The position numbers were made by a program, and so were the translations under genes. Below, one piece after another: positions 33,320 to 40,959 of a stretch of 64,000 bases of DNA. The notes under the pieces are model-generated. The model saw only the letters and a program-made list of their open reading frames with translations. It did not search any database and was not told the DNA's origin. Location: the NCBI RefSeq assembly GCF_014699115.1, contig NZ_JACXAD010000022.1:1-64000 (forward strand). The letters are read 5' to 3'. The stretch comes from Hymenobacter montanus (lineage in GTDB: Bacteria > Bacteroidota > Bacteroidia > Cytophagales > Hymenobacteraceae). How positions within the stretch are numbered: position 1 is the stretch's first letter; every line of letters begins with the position of its first letter.

Positions 33320-33536
33320 GCAGGAAGCCGCTGATTGGGGTAACCTGAACGAAGTGAAGGAAAACACGCTCAGCAGCCATTACATTATCTATAACAGATA
33401 CGTATTCAATATCAAAGGCAACAGGTACCAGTTAGTGGCGATGATTTTCTTCTTCACCAAACAGGTCTACATCCGAGGCATTTTCACCCACGCTGAATAT
33501 TCCAAGCTATCGAAGAGGCAGCTTTCCGAACTGTAG
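33318..33536 (+). pseudogene. HigB-type mRNA interferase, N-terminus missing
   Basis: The encoded ADWGNLNEVKEN and RYVFNIKGNRYQLVAMIFF...VYIRGIFTHAEYSKL match the central and C-terminal part of HigB toxins. The usual first 20-25 residues are replaced by unrelated sequence and no sensible start is present. HigB toxins cut mRNA on ribosomes. The antitoxin remnant follows. Confidence 0.65.
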
Positions 33537-33596
33537 GTTCGTCTACCCCGTTGCCTGATCATAGTACCCGCTCGCCCCGTTAATGCCTTATGTAAA

Positions 33597-33692
33597 ATGG
33601 CTAAATCCAACGCCTTGACTGGCATCACCAGCGACCAAGAACACGAAGCGGCTATTAGCCGCATGATAGCCCTGAGCCTAGCCGTAAATTAG
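33597..33692 (+). pseudogene. HigA-type antitoxin remnant, 31 codons
   Basis: MAKSNALTGITSDQEHEAA resembles the first helix of HigA-type antitoxins, and it lies downstream of the HigB remnant in the normal HigB-HigA order. The helix-turn-helix is gone. It ends 45 bases before the left attachment site. Confidence 0.4.
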
Positions 33693-33737
33693 GAATGTGT
33701 ACCCCGCTACCTAAAAGGCCGTTTCCATCAGGAAAAC

Positions 33738-33762
33738 GGCCTTTTAGGTAGCGGGGACTGGA
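33738..33762. repeat. left attachment site (attL)
   Basis: GGCCTTTTAGGTAGCGGGGA followed by CTGGA, 25 bases identical to 48296-48320 at the 3' end of the tRNA-fMet gene. Looser similarity extends about 25 bases further left. An inverted copy of the tRNA 3' end (CCCCGCTACCTAAAAGGCCG) lies just before it at 33702-33721. Confidence 0.85.
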
Positions 33763-33859
33763 TTGCGGCCCACGTTTTAGGACAGATACTAGCCAGACTA
33801 AAAAAGCCCTTTTCTGGCCTGTAAACGGCTTTTACAAGGTGCAGTTGTCGGGATTAATC

Positions 33860-33923
33860 GGGGTACACACTGTTTAAATCGCAGCGTGTGTACCCCCACG
33901 TGTACCCTTGTCGGGGTACACAC
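33860..33923. promoter_or_regulatory. left arm-type repeats
   Basis: GTGTGTACCCC or its complement occurs at 33860-33870, 33886-33896 and 33913-33923, with GTGTACCC at 33900-33907. They lie between attL and the integrase start, and the same word recurs at the right end. This layout fits integrase arm-type sites and may also control int. Confidence 0.65.
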
Positions 33924-33957
33924 CCTATCTTTAGCTTGGCAACTACACACTCATTTT

Positions 33958-35241
33958 ATGGCGACGGTATCCTTTCATCTGAAGGAGCCAGGGGCTGACC
34001 GCCCCACGGCAATTTACGCCCTGCTGACCATTGACCGGCGCAACCGGGTGAAGGTCTACACGGGGCAGAGCATCCACCCCAGCAAGTGGCTCAAGGCCGA
34101 CCAGCGCGCCCAGGTGCGCGGACGGGGCAATGAGTTGAACGGGCACCTCAACGACGCGCTGGCCGGCATCAGCGAGCGGCTGCTACTCGCCTACGCGGAG
34201 CACCTGGCGGCCGGTACCGTGCCGACCGCGGCCGCGCTGCGCGAGGCGGCCGCTCCGGAACGACTCGCGGAGCCTGCGGCTGCCAAAGCGCCGGCGGGCG
34301 GGGTGTTCTGGCAACACTATGCCGAGTGGGTAGCCTACACCCGGGCCGCCGGCACTGTGCGTACGGCCCAGGCCCACGCCACCGCCGGCCGGCACCTGCG
34401 CGAGTTTTCGGAGGCCAACGGGTACGCCATCGATTTTGAGACGCTGACGCCCACCGTGGGCGACCGCTGGGCCGCCTACCTGCTCAATGTGGCCAAGCTC
34501 ACCGACAACACCATCAACAAGCATCTGGGCCGGCTCAAAGCCTTCATGAAGTGGGCGGCCAAGCGGGGCTACACGGAAAGCACCGCCCTGGACCGGGTGA
34601 GCTGGGCCCGGCGCGAGCCCGACGTAATAGCGCTGAGCACCGCCGAGCTGGCGGCCCTCGAAGCGCTGCCGCTGGCAGTGGGCGCTCGCCTGGAGAAGGC
34701 CCGGGCCTGGTTCCTGCTGGCCTGCTACACGGGCCTTCGGTATTCCGACCTGGTGAGCATCCGGCCCCAGCACTTGCGACCGGCCACGGCCACACTGCCG
34801 GCCCACTTGCGGCTCACGGCCCAGAAGACGCGCGCGGTGGTGAACGTGCCCTTGAGCGTGCGCGCCCTAGGCATCGTCGAGCGGCTGTTGGCCGGCGAGC
34901 TGGCCAGCGTGAAAAGCCAGCCCATCACGAACCCCGTCCTGAATCGCTTCCTAAAAGAGCTCGGGCAACTGGCCGGCATCGACAGCCCGGTGGAAGTGAT
35001 TCGCTACCGCGGCGGGGTGGCCGACGTGGCCACGGCGCCCAAGTACGAAAAGCTGACGGTGCACACGGCCCGGCGCACGTTCGTTACCCTGAATCTGGGC
35101 AAGGGCATGAGCGCCGAGTTCGTGATGAAGCTCACGGGGCACACTTCCTACAAGTCGTTTCAGCGCTACGTCAACCTGACGCCCCAGCGCGTGGCCGAAG
35201 AATTCGCGCGGTTTCACGAGATGCCCGAGCGAGCTGAGTAA
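33958..35241 (+). CDS. tyrosine recombinase (integrase)
   Basis: A 427-aa Bacteroidota-type tyrosine integrase. An N-terminal arm-binding domain (VSFHLKE...VKVYTGQSIHPSKW) precedes a core-binding SAM-like domain (about residues 115-205). The catalytic domain has the Arg of CYTGLRYSDL, HTARRTF (HxxR), GHTSYKSF (second His) and the nucleophile Tyr in FQRYVNL, so it is complete. ATG at 33958 is used; the in-frame GTG at 33886 falls in the arm repeats. It would integrate the element at the tRNA-fMet 3' end. Confidence 0.95.
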   Translation: MATVSFHLKEPGADRPTAIYALLTIDRRNRVKVYTGQSIHPSKWLKADQRAQVRGRGNELNGHLNDALAGISERLLLAYAEHLAAGTVPTAAALREAAAPERLAEPAAAKAPAGGVFWQHYAEWVAYTRAAGTVRTAQAHATAGRHLREFSEANGYAIDFETLTPTVGDRWAAYLLNVAKLTDNTINKHLGRLKAFMKWAAKRGYTESTALDRVSWARREPDVIALSTAELAALEALPLAVGARLEKARAWFLLACYTGLRYSDLVSIRPQHLRPATATLPAHLRLTAQKTRAVVNVPLSVRALGIVERLLAGELASVKSQPITNPVLNRFLKELGQLAGIDSPVEVIRYRGGVADVATAPKYEKLTVHTARRTFVTLNLGKGMSAEFVMKLTGHTSYKSFQRYVNLTPQRVAEEFARFHEMPERAE

Positions 35242-35271
35242 TTATAATCTATTCCTGAGAGCTGGCAAGCT

Positions 35272-37050
35272 ATGTCGATAGAAACCCAATCTGAAGCAGG
35301 GGAATCAGAAATTTACTCGCGTTGTACCAGAAAAGAGAATGCCCTGACCCTGCAGGACCTTTGTGATAAATGTCCAATACCTTTTCGCATAAAGGAAGGA
35401 CTGCCCCGAATAAAAGCCGAAATCGAAGTACACCGGCAAGGGAATACGCGGGCCGGATTCCTGCGCTATTGTGAAAAAGCGCTCACAAACCATGTGGAAA
35501 AAGCAGCGCGCTTTGCTAACGATTTAGCGAATCCTGCCAAGGCTGGAAGTCTCCCTGTCGGGAATCTGCTGGAAATCAAATTTTGGAATTTGGCCCTGTG
35601 TGAGCTCTACAAAGTAGAGCTAGAGCCGCTGCAACCAGTTGTTTCTACCACTGCTGTGGCTCTGGTTGACGATGAATCAAAGGAGTATCATCCTTATCCG
35701 CCGCATATTAAGAAACTTATGGATTTAATGCACGAGCAACATCTGCACAGTGCACAACTATCCACCCTAGCGGCTCAGACAGCGGCTGCTAATGCTCAAA
35801 AGGCAATGGTAGAACGGACAGGCCAGTCTCTTGAAGATATAGAACCAGATGTCTCCCTGTTACCATCCAAGATTGCTGAAAGCCACACTTATTTTACCGC
35901 ACTCCTAAAGACATGTGCGCAGCTTCCTCGCTACGATGTGACCCAGACGTTGCGAGCAGCGTTCGAGCAGCACCGCGCAAAAGGTTTTTATGCTTGGAGC
36001 GATTTTGTACAACGGTTGCCCACTTACATCGCTCAACACTTGAGCAACGATGTGCAGCAGATGCTGAACGCCCACGGTGGGCTGCTGACGTCGTTTCGGG
36101 CAACGCTGCGCGTGGCGGAGCTTCAGCCTGAAAATTGGCCTTTCTGGGGTGTTGATGAACGTCATCGCCTGCTCATGAGGCAAAAAGACGTAGTTGAGCG
36201 GCTAGAACTGGCCCAACAGCAAGAACGACCTGCAAACGTTGCGGAGCATACCGAAACCCTTGCCTGTATTGCTTCCATCTTGACGGCGCTCGATGCTGCC
36301 GTAGCCGCCGGCAATTTTGTGGTGAATGCAAGCGAAATCAATGCTTCATCGGCTGCTCCGGTAGTAAAGTCGGAAGCACCTTCACAAACCAGTCCCTTAC
36401 TGCCCACTGCAGAACTGCGGGCTTTTTATTTAAAACTGTTGCAGCACCCTGCCTTTGCAGAAGAACTTTCACTTTATCAAAAGTCAGAGCTGTTGGCCTA
36501 TGCGGAACAGGAAAAAATGAATGGCGTCCGATTGGCCGTCGAATTGATGGACAGCAACCCAAGCTATGCCTATCCCAACGAATACAAAAACGGGCGGGAA
36601 GCGGAGTATTGGATGGAGAAAAGCGCAAACTATCGAGACAGCGTACGAGTGCTACAGTTGCTGGCCCCACCGACCAAGCCAGCTTCGCTCAGCACTCTTG
36701 CAACCATAGCACCAGTGCTACCCCATCCATTCACGCCGTTGCTGCTGAACTATTCAGTGCCTCAGCTGCGCGAGTTATTGGAGGAACTCGGCTTAGTAGG
36801 CACCGATGGCCACGCTGTACCAGCGGCCAGCCCCGGAGCGTGGGTGGGCGTCATTCACGGCCTGCTCGATGCCACCCCGCCACGGCTTCGAAACAATAAG
36901 GCAGCTGTTCAGCGGGCATTCTGTGAGCACTTCGGCGCTGTGGTAGGCGAGCGGGCGGTGCAGGCTGGTCTTGGGAAGCATGGTAGTGAAGCTGAGCGGT
37001 TCCGGGACAGCACGTTGGCACTGTTGCGTGGGCAAGCTAATGCGGAGTAG
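35272..37050 (+). CDS. unknown cargo protein, 592 aa
   Basis: A large soluble protein placed 30 bases after the integrase, with more AT-rich codons than its flanks. Cys residues lie near the N-terminus (SRCTRKE, LCDKCPI), but no clear zinc motif is seen. The middle is helical and Ala/Gln-rich (LAAQTAAANAQKAM and later helices). The C-terminal 110 residues contain LLNYSVPQLRELLEELGLV and NNKAAVQRAFCEHFG. No catalytic motif is recognised. Its position between int and the repressor is the usual cargo place, where defence genes are common, but no function can be read. Confidence 0.75.
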   Translation: MSIETQSEAGESEIYSRCTRKENALTLQDLCDKCPIPFRIKEGLPRIKAEIEVHRQGNTRAGFLRYCEKALTNHVEKAARFANDLANPAKAGSLPVGNLLEIKFWNLALCELYKVELEPLQPVVSTTAVALVDDESKEYHPYPPHIKKLMDLMHEQHLHSAQLSTLAAQTAAANAQKAMVERTGQSLEDIEPDVSLLPSKIAESHTYFTALLKTCAQLPRYDVTQTLRAAFEQHRAKGFYAWSDFVQRLPTYIAQHLSNDVQQMLNAHGGLLTSFRATLRVAELQPENWPFWGVDERHRLLMRQKDVVERLELAQQQERPANVAEHTETLACIASILTALDAAVAAGNFVVNASEINASSAAPVVKSEAPSQTSPLLPTAELRAFYLKLLQHPAFAEELSLYQKSELLAYAEQEKMNGVRLAVELMDSNPSYAYPNEYKNGREAEYWMEKSANYRDSVRVLQLLAPPTKPASLSTLATIAPVLPHPFTPLLLNYSVPQLRELLEELGLVGTDGHAVPAASPGAWVGVIHGLLDATPPRLRNNKAAVQRAFCEHFGAVVGERAVQAGLGKHGSEAERFRDSTLALLRGQANAE

Positions 37051-37149
37051 TGCGGATTCGTGCGGATTCGTGCGGCCGCAAGGTTCCGTAGTGCCCAGGT
37101 AGGCTATTTACACCGTCGACCGGCATACCTCCCCGGCGGCGCTCGCCTT

Positions 37150-37290
37150 ATGCTCACGGCTGCACACGCCTATCAGTTCCTTTCCTCCCTCACCCCCGAG
37201 CAGGCCAGTGGCCTGGTCAGCGCGGCCTGCGCTGTGGGGGCACTGCTGCTGCAGCTGCTCACGTTCCGGCGCGAGCGGAAAGCGCAGTAG
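37150..37290 (+). CDS. small single-span membrane peptide, 46 aa
   Basis: Starts at ATG 37150. LTPEQASGLVSAACAVGALL gives one membrane helix, and RRERKAQ gives a basic cytoplasmic tail. It could be a holin-like or toxic peptide. A terminator follows 4 bases later, which supports a transcribed unit ending here. Confidence 0.45.
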   Translation: MLTAAHAYQFLSSLTPEQASGLVSAACAVGALLLQLLTFRRERKAQ

Positions 37291-37293
37291 CAC

Positions 37294-37320
37294 AAAAGGC
37301 CATCCTGTAGGGTGGCCTTT
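37294..37320 (+). terminator. intrinsic terminator after cargo unit
   Basis: AAAAGGCCATCC-TGTA-GGGTGGCCTTT forms an 11-bp stem with one G-T wobble, followed by GTTGT. Confidence 0.65.
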
Positions 37321-37403
37321 GTTGTATCGTCGAGCCCGCGGCGGGGTGATGTGTCAAGCTGGTCGGGTATATTATTTGGGGAGTGTAGCCTTTGTTGTAC
37401 ACG

Positions 37404-38132
37404 CTACAGATGCTTCTTGGGGGGCGGACTATTCACTGTCTGCACTAATTTATTTCGTAATGAAATGGCTTTCATCTGCTCTTCCATATTCAGGGGCACG
37501 ACTGAGCCCATAAACTCGGCCAAATCCTTTTCTAACTTCCCCTGGCGCTTAAGCACGTTTAGTAGCTCTTCCTCGACCTGCTCGAGAAATGGCATAAATT
37601 CAGCGTAACGCTTCTGTGCCTTTGCAAGGGTCTCTTGTTGCTGTTGGATGACTGTCTGTAGCACTTTTTGGGCCTCCGGGTCAAAGTTGGGCAAGTGTTC
37701 CATCTGCACCTGCAGCGCCGCCTCTTGATGCTCCACCTCGGCGCGCAGACGAGCTAGGGCCTTAGCCGACTCCCGGTGCATGGCCCTCCCATGTTCTAAG
37801 TGCTTTGATACCTGCACATACTCCTGGATGAGCTGTACAACCTCGACCACCTGCGATGCGGCTGGCGGTGATGTGTCGCGTAGCATCTGACCCTGGCCCA
37901 GCACAAGCCAGTCTGAGCTAACGCTTGGGTATTCTTCTAGTATTCTAACCAGCACCTTGAACGATGGGTCACTCTTGCGTCCCATCAACATTTCTTGAAC
38001 AGCCTGAGCAGAAACGCCGATTTTTCTGGCAAACGGGGCCTTCTTACCTTTTTCGAAGGTATCTACCAACAAATTTAGTCTCTGATTTACAGAGCTTTCC
38101 CCTTCAATATAAGATCTAGTTGATGAATTCAT
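37404..38132 (-). CDS. helix-turn-helix repressor with coiled coil
   Basis: A 242-aa protein. An N-terminal Xre-type helix-turn-helix (about residues 16-75: VNQRLNLLVDTFEKGKKAPF, VSAQAVQEMLMGRKSDP) is followed by a long coiled coil (about 90-220, with LARLRAEVEHQEAALQVQME and repeats of Glu/Gln/Leu). It is transcribed away from the next gene across a palindromic operator, as phage-like repressors are. It probably controls excision or replication of the element. Confidence 0.8.
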   Translation of the reverse strand: MNSSTRSYIEGESSVNQRLNLLVDTFEKGKKAPFARKIGVSAQAVQEMLMGRKSDPSFKVLVRILEEYPSVSSDWLVLGQGQMLRDTSPPAASQVVEVVQLIQEYVQVSKHLEHGRAMHRESAKALARLRAEVEHQEAALQVQMEHLPNFDPEAQKVLQTVIQQQQETLAKAQKRYAEFMPFLEQVEEELLNVLKRQGKLEKDLAEFMGSVVPLNMEEQMKAISLRNKLVQTVNSPPPKKHL

Positions 38133-38163
38133 GTTGCTTTAGCTGATAAAATCAACGAGAGTT

Positions 38164-38182
38164 ATTACATTTGTTATGTAAT
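38164..38182. promoter_or_regulatory. palindromic operator in divergent region
   Basis: ATTACATTTGTTATGTAAT is a perfect 7-bp palindrome with a 5-base centre between the repressor and the 72-aa gene. A half-site TGTAAT lies at 38204-38209. Confidence 0.6.
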
Positions 38183-38208
38183 GAGCAAATATCAACAAAA
38201 GTAGTGTA

Positions 38209-38427
38209 ATGGACTCTAATAAGACGCTAACCTGCCTGCTGGCCCCTGGCGATATCGGTACCATTGCCCGCGAGTTGGGCCTATCACACGGCGCCGCCGC
38301 CGCCGCCATTCGCCGAGGCAACCCGGGCCACCCTGCAGTAAGAGCTGCCTTGTCTCGCGCGGAGGCCAGTGGTGCCCTTGCTGCTGCTCAGAAGTTGGCC
38401 ACCATCACCTCGGCCCCGGCCGCCTAG
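38209..38427 (+). CDS. small DNA-binding-like protein, 72 aa
   Basis: GDIGTIARELGLSHGAAAAAIRRGNPGH reads as a helix-turn-helix, with an Ala-rich C-terminus. It is the first gene of the rightward unit, opposite the repressor, the place of a Cro-like or activator protein. The family is not recognised. Confidence 0.6.
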   Translation: MDSNKTLTCLLAPGDIGTIARELGLSHGAAAAAIRRGNPGHPAVRAALSRAEASGALAAAQKLATITSAPAA

Positions 38428-38437
38428 CCCAACCACT

Positions 38438-38764
38438 ATGCAACCGACCATCATTGTTCAGGGCATTACAGTGGAGCAATTGCGCGAAGACTTACGCGCC
38501 CTTATTCGCTTTGAACTAGCTCAGGCCCAGCCCACAATTGGTACGGCTGCCCCATCTGTCGACGAATTACTGACCGTACCCCAGGCCGCCGCCCTGCTCG
38601 ACGTGTGTGTAGCCACCGTGTTTGAATGGAAGCGCCGGGGCCTGTTGGTGTCCACTAAAATCGGTGGGCGCACTTACCTCAAGCACTCTGATGTGCTGAG
38701 CGCCGGCACGCGCGAGCAACGCACCCAGAAGCCCAGCCGGGTAAAGGGCAAGCCGCCCGCCTAA
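38438..38764 (+). CDS. excisionase-like helix-turn-helix protein, 108 aa
   Basis: After an N-terminal helix (VEQLREDLRALIRFEL) comes the HTH_17/MerR-type domain: LLTVPQAAALLDVCVATVFEWKRRGLL followed by KIGGRTYLKHSDVL. It is typical of Bacteroidota element excisionases and AlpA-like regulators. ATG at 38438 is chosen; the frame's earlier ATG at 38369 overlaps the upstream gene. Confidence 0.8.
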   Translation: MQPTIIVQGITVEQLREDLRALIRFELAQAQPTIGTAAPSVDELLTVPQAAALLDVCVATVFEWKRRGLLVSTKIGGRTYLKHSDVLSAGTREQRTQKPSRVKGKPPA

Positions 38765-38856
38765 CACCTCTCATTTCTTGGATTTTACGCTTTGCCGGCT
38801 TGCTCGGCCTAGCTGCTGCTTTGTCTGATTTTTCACCCCTTCACTTTCTTTTTTTT

Positions 38857-39411
38857 ATGGTTGCCATTGCATTCCCCATTGCCCAGGTTACCAACCTGAC
38901 CACCGCCTCGCTCACCGCCCAGGCCGCTGCGCTGGGCTATCCCGCCGTCCTTTTCGGCCTCACCCCTGCCCAAGGCGGATACTGGCGTGAGCCGGGTTTG
39001 CCCTGGCTCACGGCCGAGATGCACGACAACATGCCGCTGGGCTACGGCGGCTACGAGATGATACGCCAGTACTGCGAGTTCGGCGGCAACGACATGGCCC
39101 CGCGCTTCCCGAAAGGCTGCTGGGTGAACATGGCTCCAGTGCACGAGAAGAAGAACCTGGTGGTGGGCAAGGTGTACGTCTACTGCTATCTGAATCACGA
39201 AACCGGGAAACACGAATACCAAGCCGGCCGGCTCGAATCCATTGGCGGCAATTGCCTCTGGGCCCGCGCCGACAACAACCCCGCCGTGGGCTTGTGCTGG
39301 CTGCTCAACGAGGACGAGCCGCACAAAGCCGTGTGGGACGTGTACGAAATCACCCACTACGTGAGCTACCCCAGCGAGGAAGAACAGCAGGAAGGAGCCT
39401 CCCGTGCGTAG
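38857..39411 (+). CDS. LexA/S24-like domain protein lacking the catalytic Ser
   Basis: 184 aa from ATG 38857. The centre GGNDMAPRFPKGCWVNMAPV and VVGKVYVYCYLN follow the S24 peptidase fold of LexA and phage repressors (GxSMxPxxxxGD). Where the nucleophile Ser should stand there is Asp, so self-cleavage is unlikely. The N-terminal part is short and has no clear helix-turn-helix. The C-terminus overlaps the next gene by 8 bases. Confidence 0.5.
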   Translation: MVAIAFPIAQVTNLTTASLTAQAAALGYPAVLFGLTPAQGGYWREPGLPWLTAEMHDNMPLGYGGYEMIRQYCEFGGNDMAPRFPKGCWVNMAPVHEKKNLVVGKVYVYCYLNHETGKHEYQAGRLESIGGNCLWARADNNPAVGLCWLLNEDEPHKAVWDVYEITHYVSYPSEEEQQEGASRA

Positions 39412-39592
39412 CCCGGCCCCTCGAACGTCTGGAGCCGCGGTGCTGGCCCAGCGACCGGCGCTGAAGGCCTTTCTGAAAGGCTTGCACAGCCTGGAGCTGA
39501 GCGACACGGGGCGCCGCAACGTGGCCGCCCGCTTCGGCCTGTCAGAGTCGGAACTATCGGCCGCCCTGGCAGCGGCCGCTCACTACCAATAA
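39404..39592 (+). CDS. small protein, 62 aa
   Basis: A GTG start inside the end of the previous gene points to coupled translation. The product is helical (FLKGLHSLELSDTGRRNVAA, FGLSESELSAAL) and could be a helix-turn-helix fragment. It ends 8 bases before the RepA-like gene. Confidence 0.5.
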   Translation: MRSPAPRTSGAAVLAQRPALKAFLKGLHSLELSDTGRRNVAARFGLSESELSAALAAAAHYQ

Positions 39593-39600
39593 GCCCTCGC

Positions 39601-40830
39601 ATGACGGAAGAAATCACCCAGCAGCCCGGCCCGGCCGAAGCCGGCCCGACCGTGGCCGGGCTGCTGGCCCACGCCCACGAGCTGCTCAGCGCGCCCCCGG
39701 AGCCCAGCGCCGGGCTGGCCCGGCTGCTGGCCCTGAGCCGGCAGGTGCGGGCGGCCACGGAGCAACCGGTCACGTTTCGGCCAGCCCTGTTCTGGCAGGA
39801 TGACGAACCAGTTATCTGGCCGCGCACCGTCAACTTGATTCAGGGGCAAACGGGCGTTCACAAAAGCCGCGTGGCAGAACTGTTCGGCTCAGCGGCCCTG
39901 ACTGCACTGGCCAGCCGCGCGACGTCCGACACGCTGCTCGGCCTAGGCTTTCGGCCCGCCGAGGGAGAAGCCTACCGGCTGCTATACATCGATACGGAGC
40001 GCAACACTTCCGACCAGCTGCCTTATGCCATTCAGCAGCTGAAGGCCCGCGCCGGCTACGGCTTTGCCGAGCATCCACCCATGCTCGACTACACGTCCCT
40101 GGTGATGGAGGCACGGGCCGAGCGCTTCCCCCGCCTGGCCGAGTTCCTGGCCCACCAGCGGCGAGGGTTTGATGGGCATCTGCTGGTTATTCTGGACGTG
40201 CTCAGCGACTGCGTGGCCGATTACAACGACGTGGGCGCGTCGCTGGGGCTGATTGACTTGCTGAATGTAGCCGTCAACGAGCAGGATGCCACGTTTATCG
40301 CCGTCATTCACGAAAACCCGGGCAGCACCAGCAAGGCCCGCGGGCACCTGGGCACTGAGGCCAGCAACAAGGCCAGCACGGTGCTGCAAGTGGGATTTGT
40401 GAAGGAAGGCGGACGGCTTACTCCGCTGATTCAGCTGCTGTATCTGAAGCGCCGCTATGCCGCACCTGGCCTGACTTTCTTCGCCACGTTCGACGAATTC
40501 ACACGCGGATTGGTGCGGGCTGATGTTGACGCGACCGATGTGCAGCAAGTGTGTTCGAGGCCAGGGCCGCAACGCAAGGCCTCTGCCGCAACGGTGCTGA
40601 GCCTTCTGCCAACCATGCTGGCTGACGGACCTCTGCCAGCAGGAGAATTGGTAGCGGGGTTGGCTGAAGAGTTAAGCGTGTCGCCACGCACGGTAAAAAC
40701 CTACTTGTCGGAGTTGCTGCCGCCCTACTCAGGCTATGTAAACGACTTGACCGGCCGCCGGTGCTGCCTCGTGAGAAGAAAGGCAGGGGCTGGGTTTTCG
40801 CTGCTGTACTCACTTGAACCTTCCTCCTAA
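39601..40830 (+). CDS. RepA-like AAA ATPase
   Basis: A 409-aa RecA-fold ATPase. Walker A is GQTGVHKS (residues 82-89), LLYIDTERN carries a Walker B-type Asp-Glu, LVILDVLSD follows, and the LGTEASNKASTVLQVGF segment is a sensor. The last 90 residues look like a winged-helix (LSVSPRTVKTYLSELLPP). The layout fits RepA-type hexameric helicases of plasmids and integrative elements, which open the origin for replication. The DUF6371 primase-like gene and a repeat-rich stretch lie just downstream. Confidence 0.82.
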   Translation: MTEEITQQPGPAEAGPTVAGLLAHAHELLSAPPEPSAGLARLLALSRQVRAATEQPVTFRPALFWQDDEPVIWPRTVNLIQGQTGVHKSRVAELFGSAALTALASRATSDTLLGLGFRPAEGEAYRLLYIDTERNTSDQLPYAIQQLKARAGYGFAEHPPMLDYTSLVMEARAERFPRLAEFLAHQRRGFDGHLLVILDVLSDCVADYNDVGASLGLIDLLNVAVNEQDATFIAVIHENPGSTSKARGHLGTEASNKASTVLQVGFVKEGGRLTPLIQLLYLKRRYAAPGLTFFATFDEFTRGLVRADVDATDVQQVCSRPGPQRKASAATVLSLLPTMLADGPLPAGELVAGLAEELSVSPRTVKTYLSELLPPYSGYVNDLTGRRCCLVRRKAGAGFSLLYSLEPSS

Positions 40831-40832
40831 TC

Positions 40833-40943
40833 TACGTGGGCAAAATCTAATGTTGCCCACGCTTGCCCATTGCCCAGAACTAGCCTACGTGGGCAGTGGG
40901 CAACAACCCCTATAGGGGGGTTGCCCATTGCCCACTGCCCACA
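40833..40943. other. repeat-rich stretch, candidate replication origin
   Basis: TGCCCA/TGGGCA words repeat about ten times in both directions. GTGGGCAGTGGGCAACAACCCC and GGGTTGCCCATTGCCCACTGC face each other around TATA. CTACGTGGGCA occurs twice. It lies between the RepA-like and primase-like genes. Confidence 0.55.
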
Positions 40944-40959
40944 GCGAAACCAATCCGTT

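Noticed and set aside
34551..35237. 228-aa plus-strand frame inside the integrase
   Set aside because: The integrase frame has all catalytic residues. The second frame is a Gly/Arg-rich shadow.
40833..40943. Possible CRISPR array
   Set aside because: The repeats are 6-8 bases, in both orientations and without regular unique spacers. No cas genes are present in the window.
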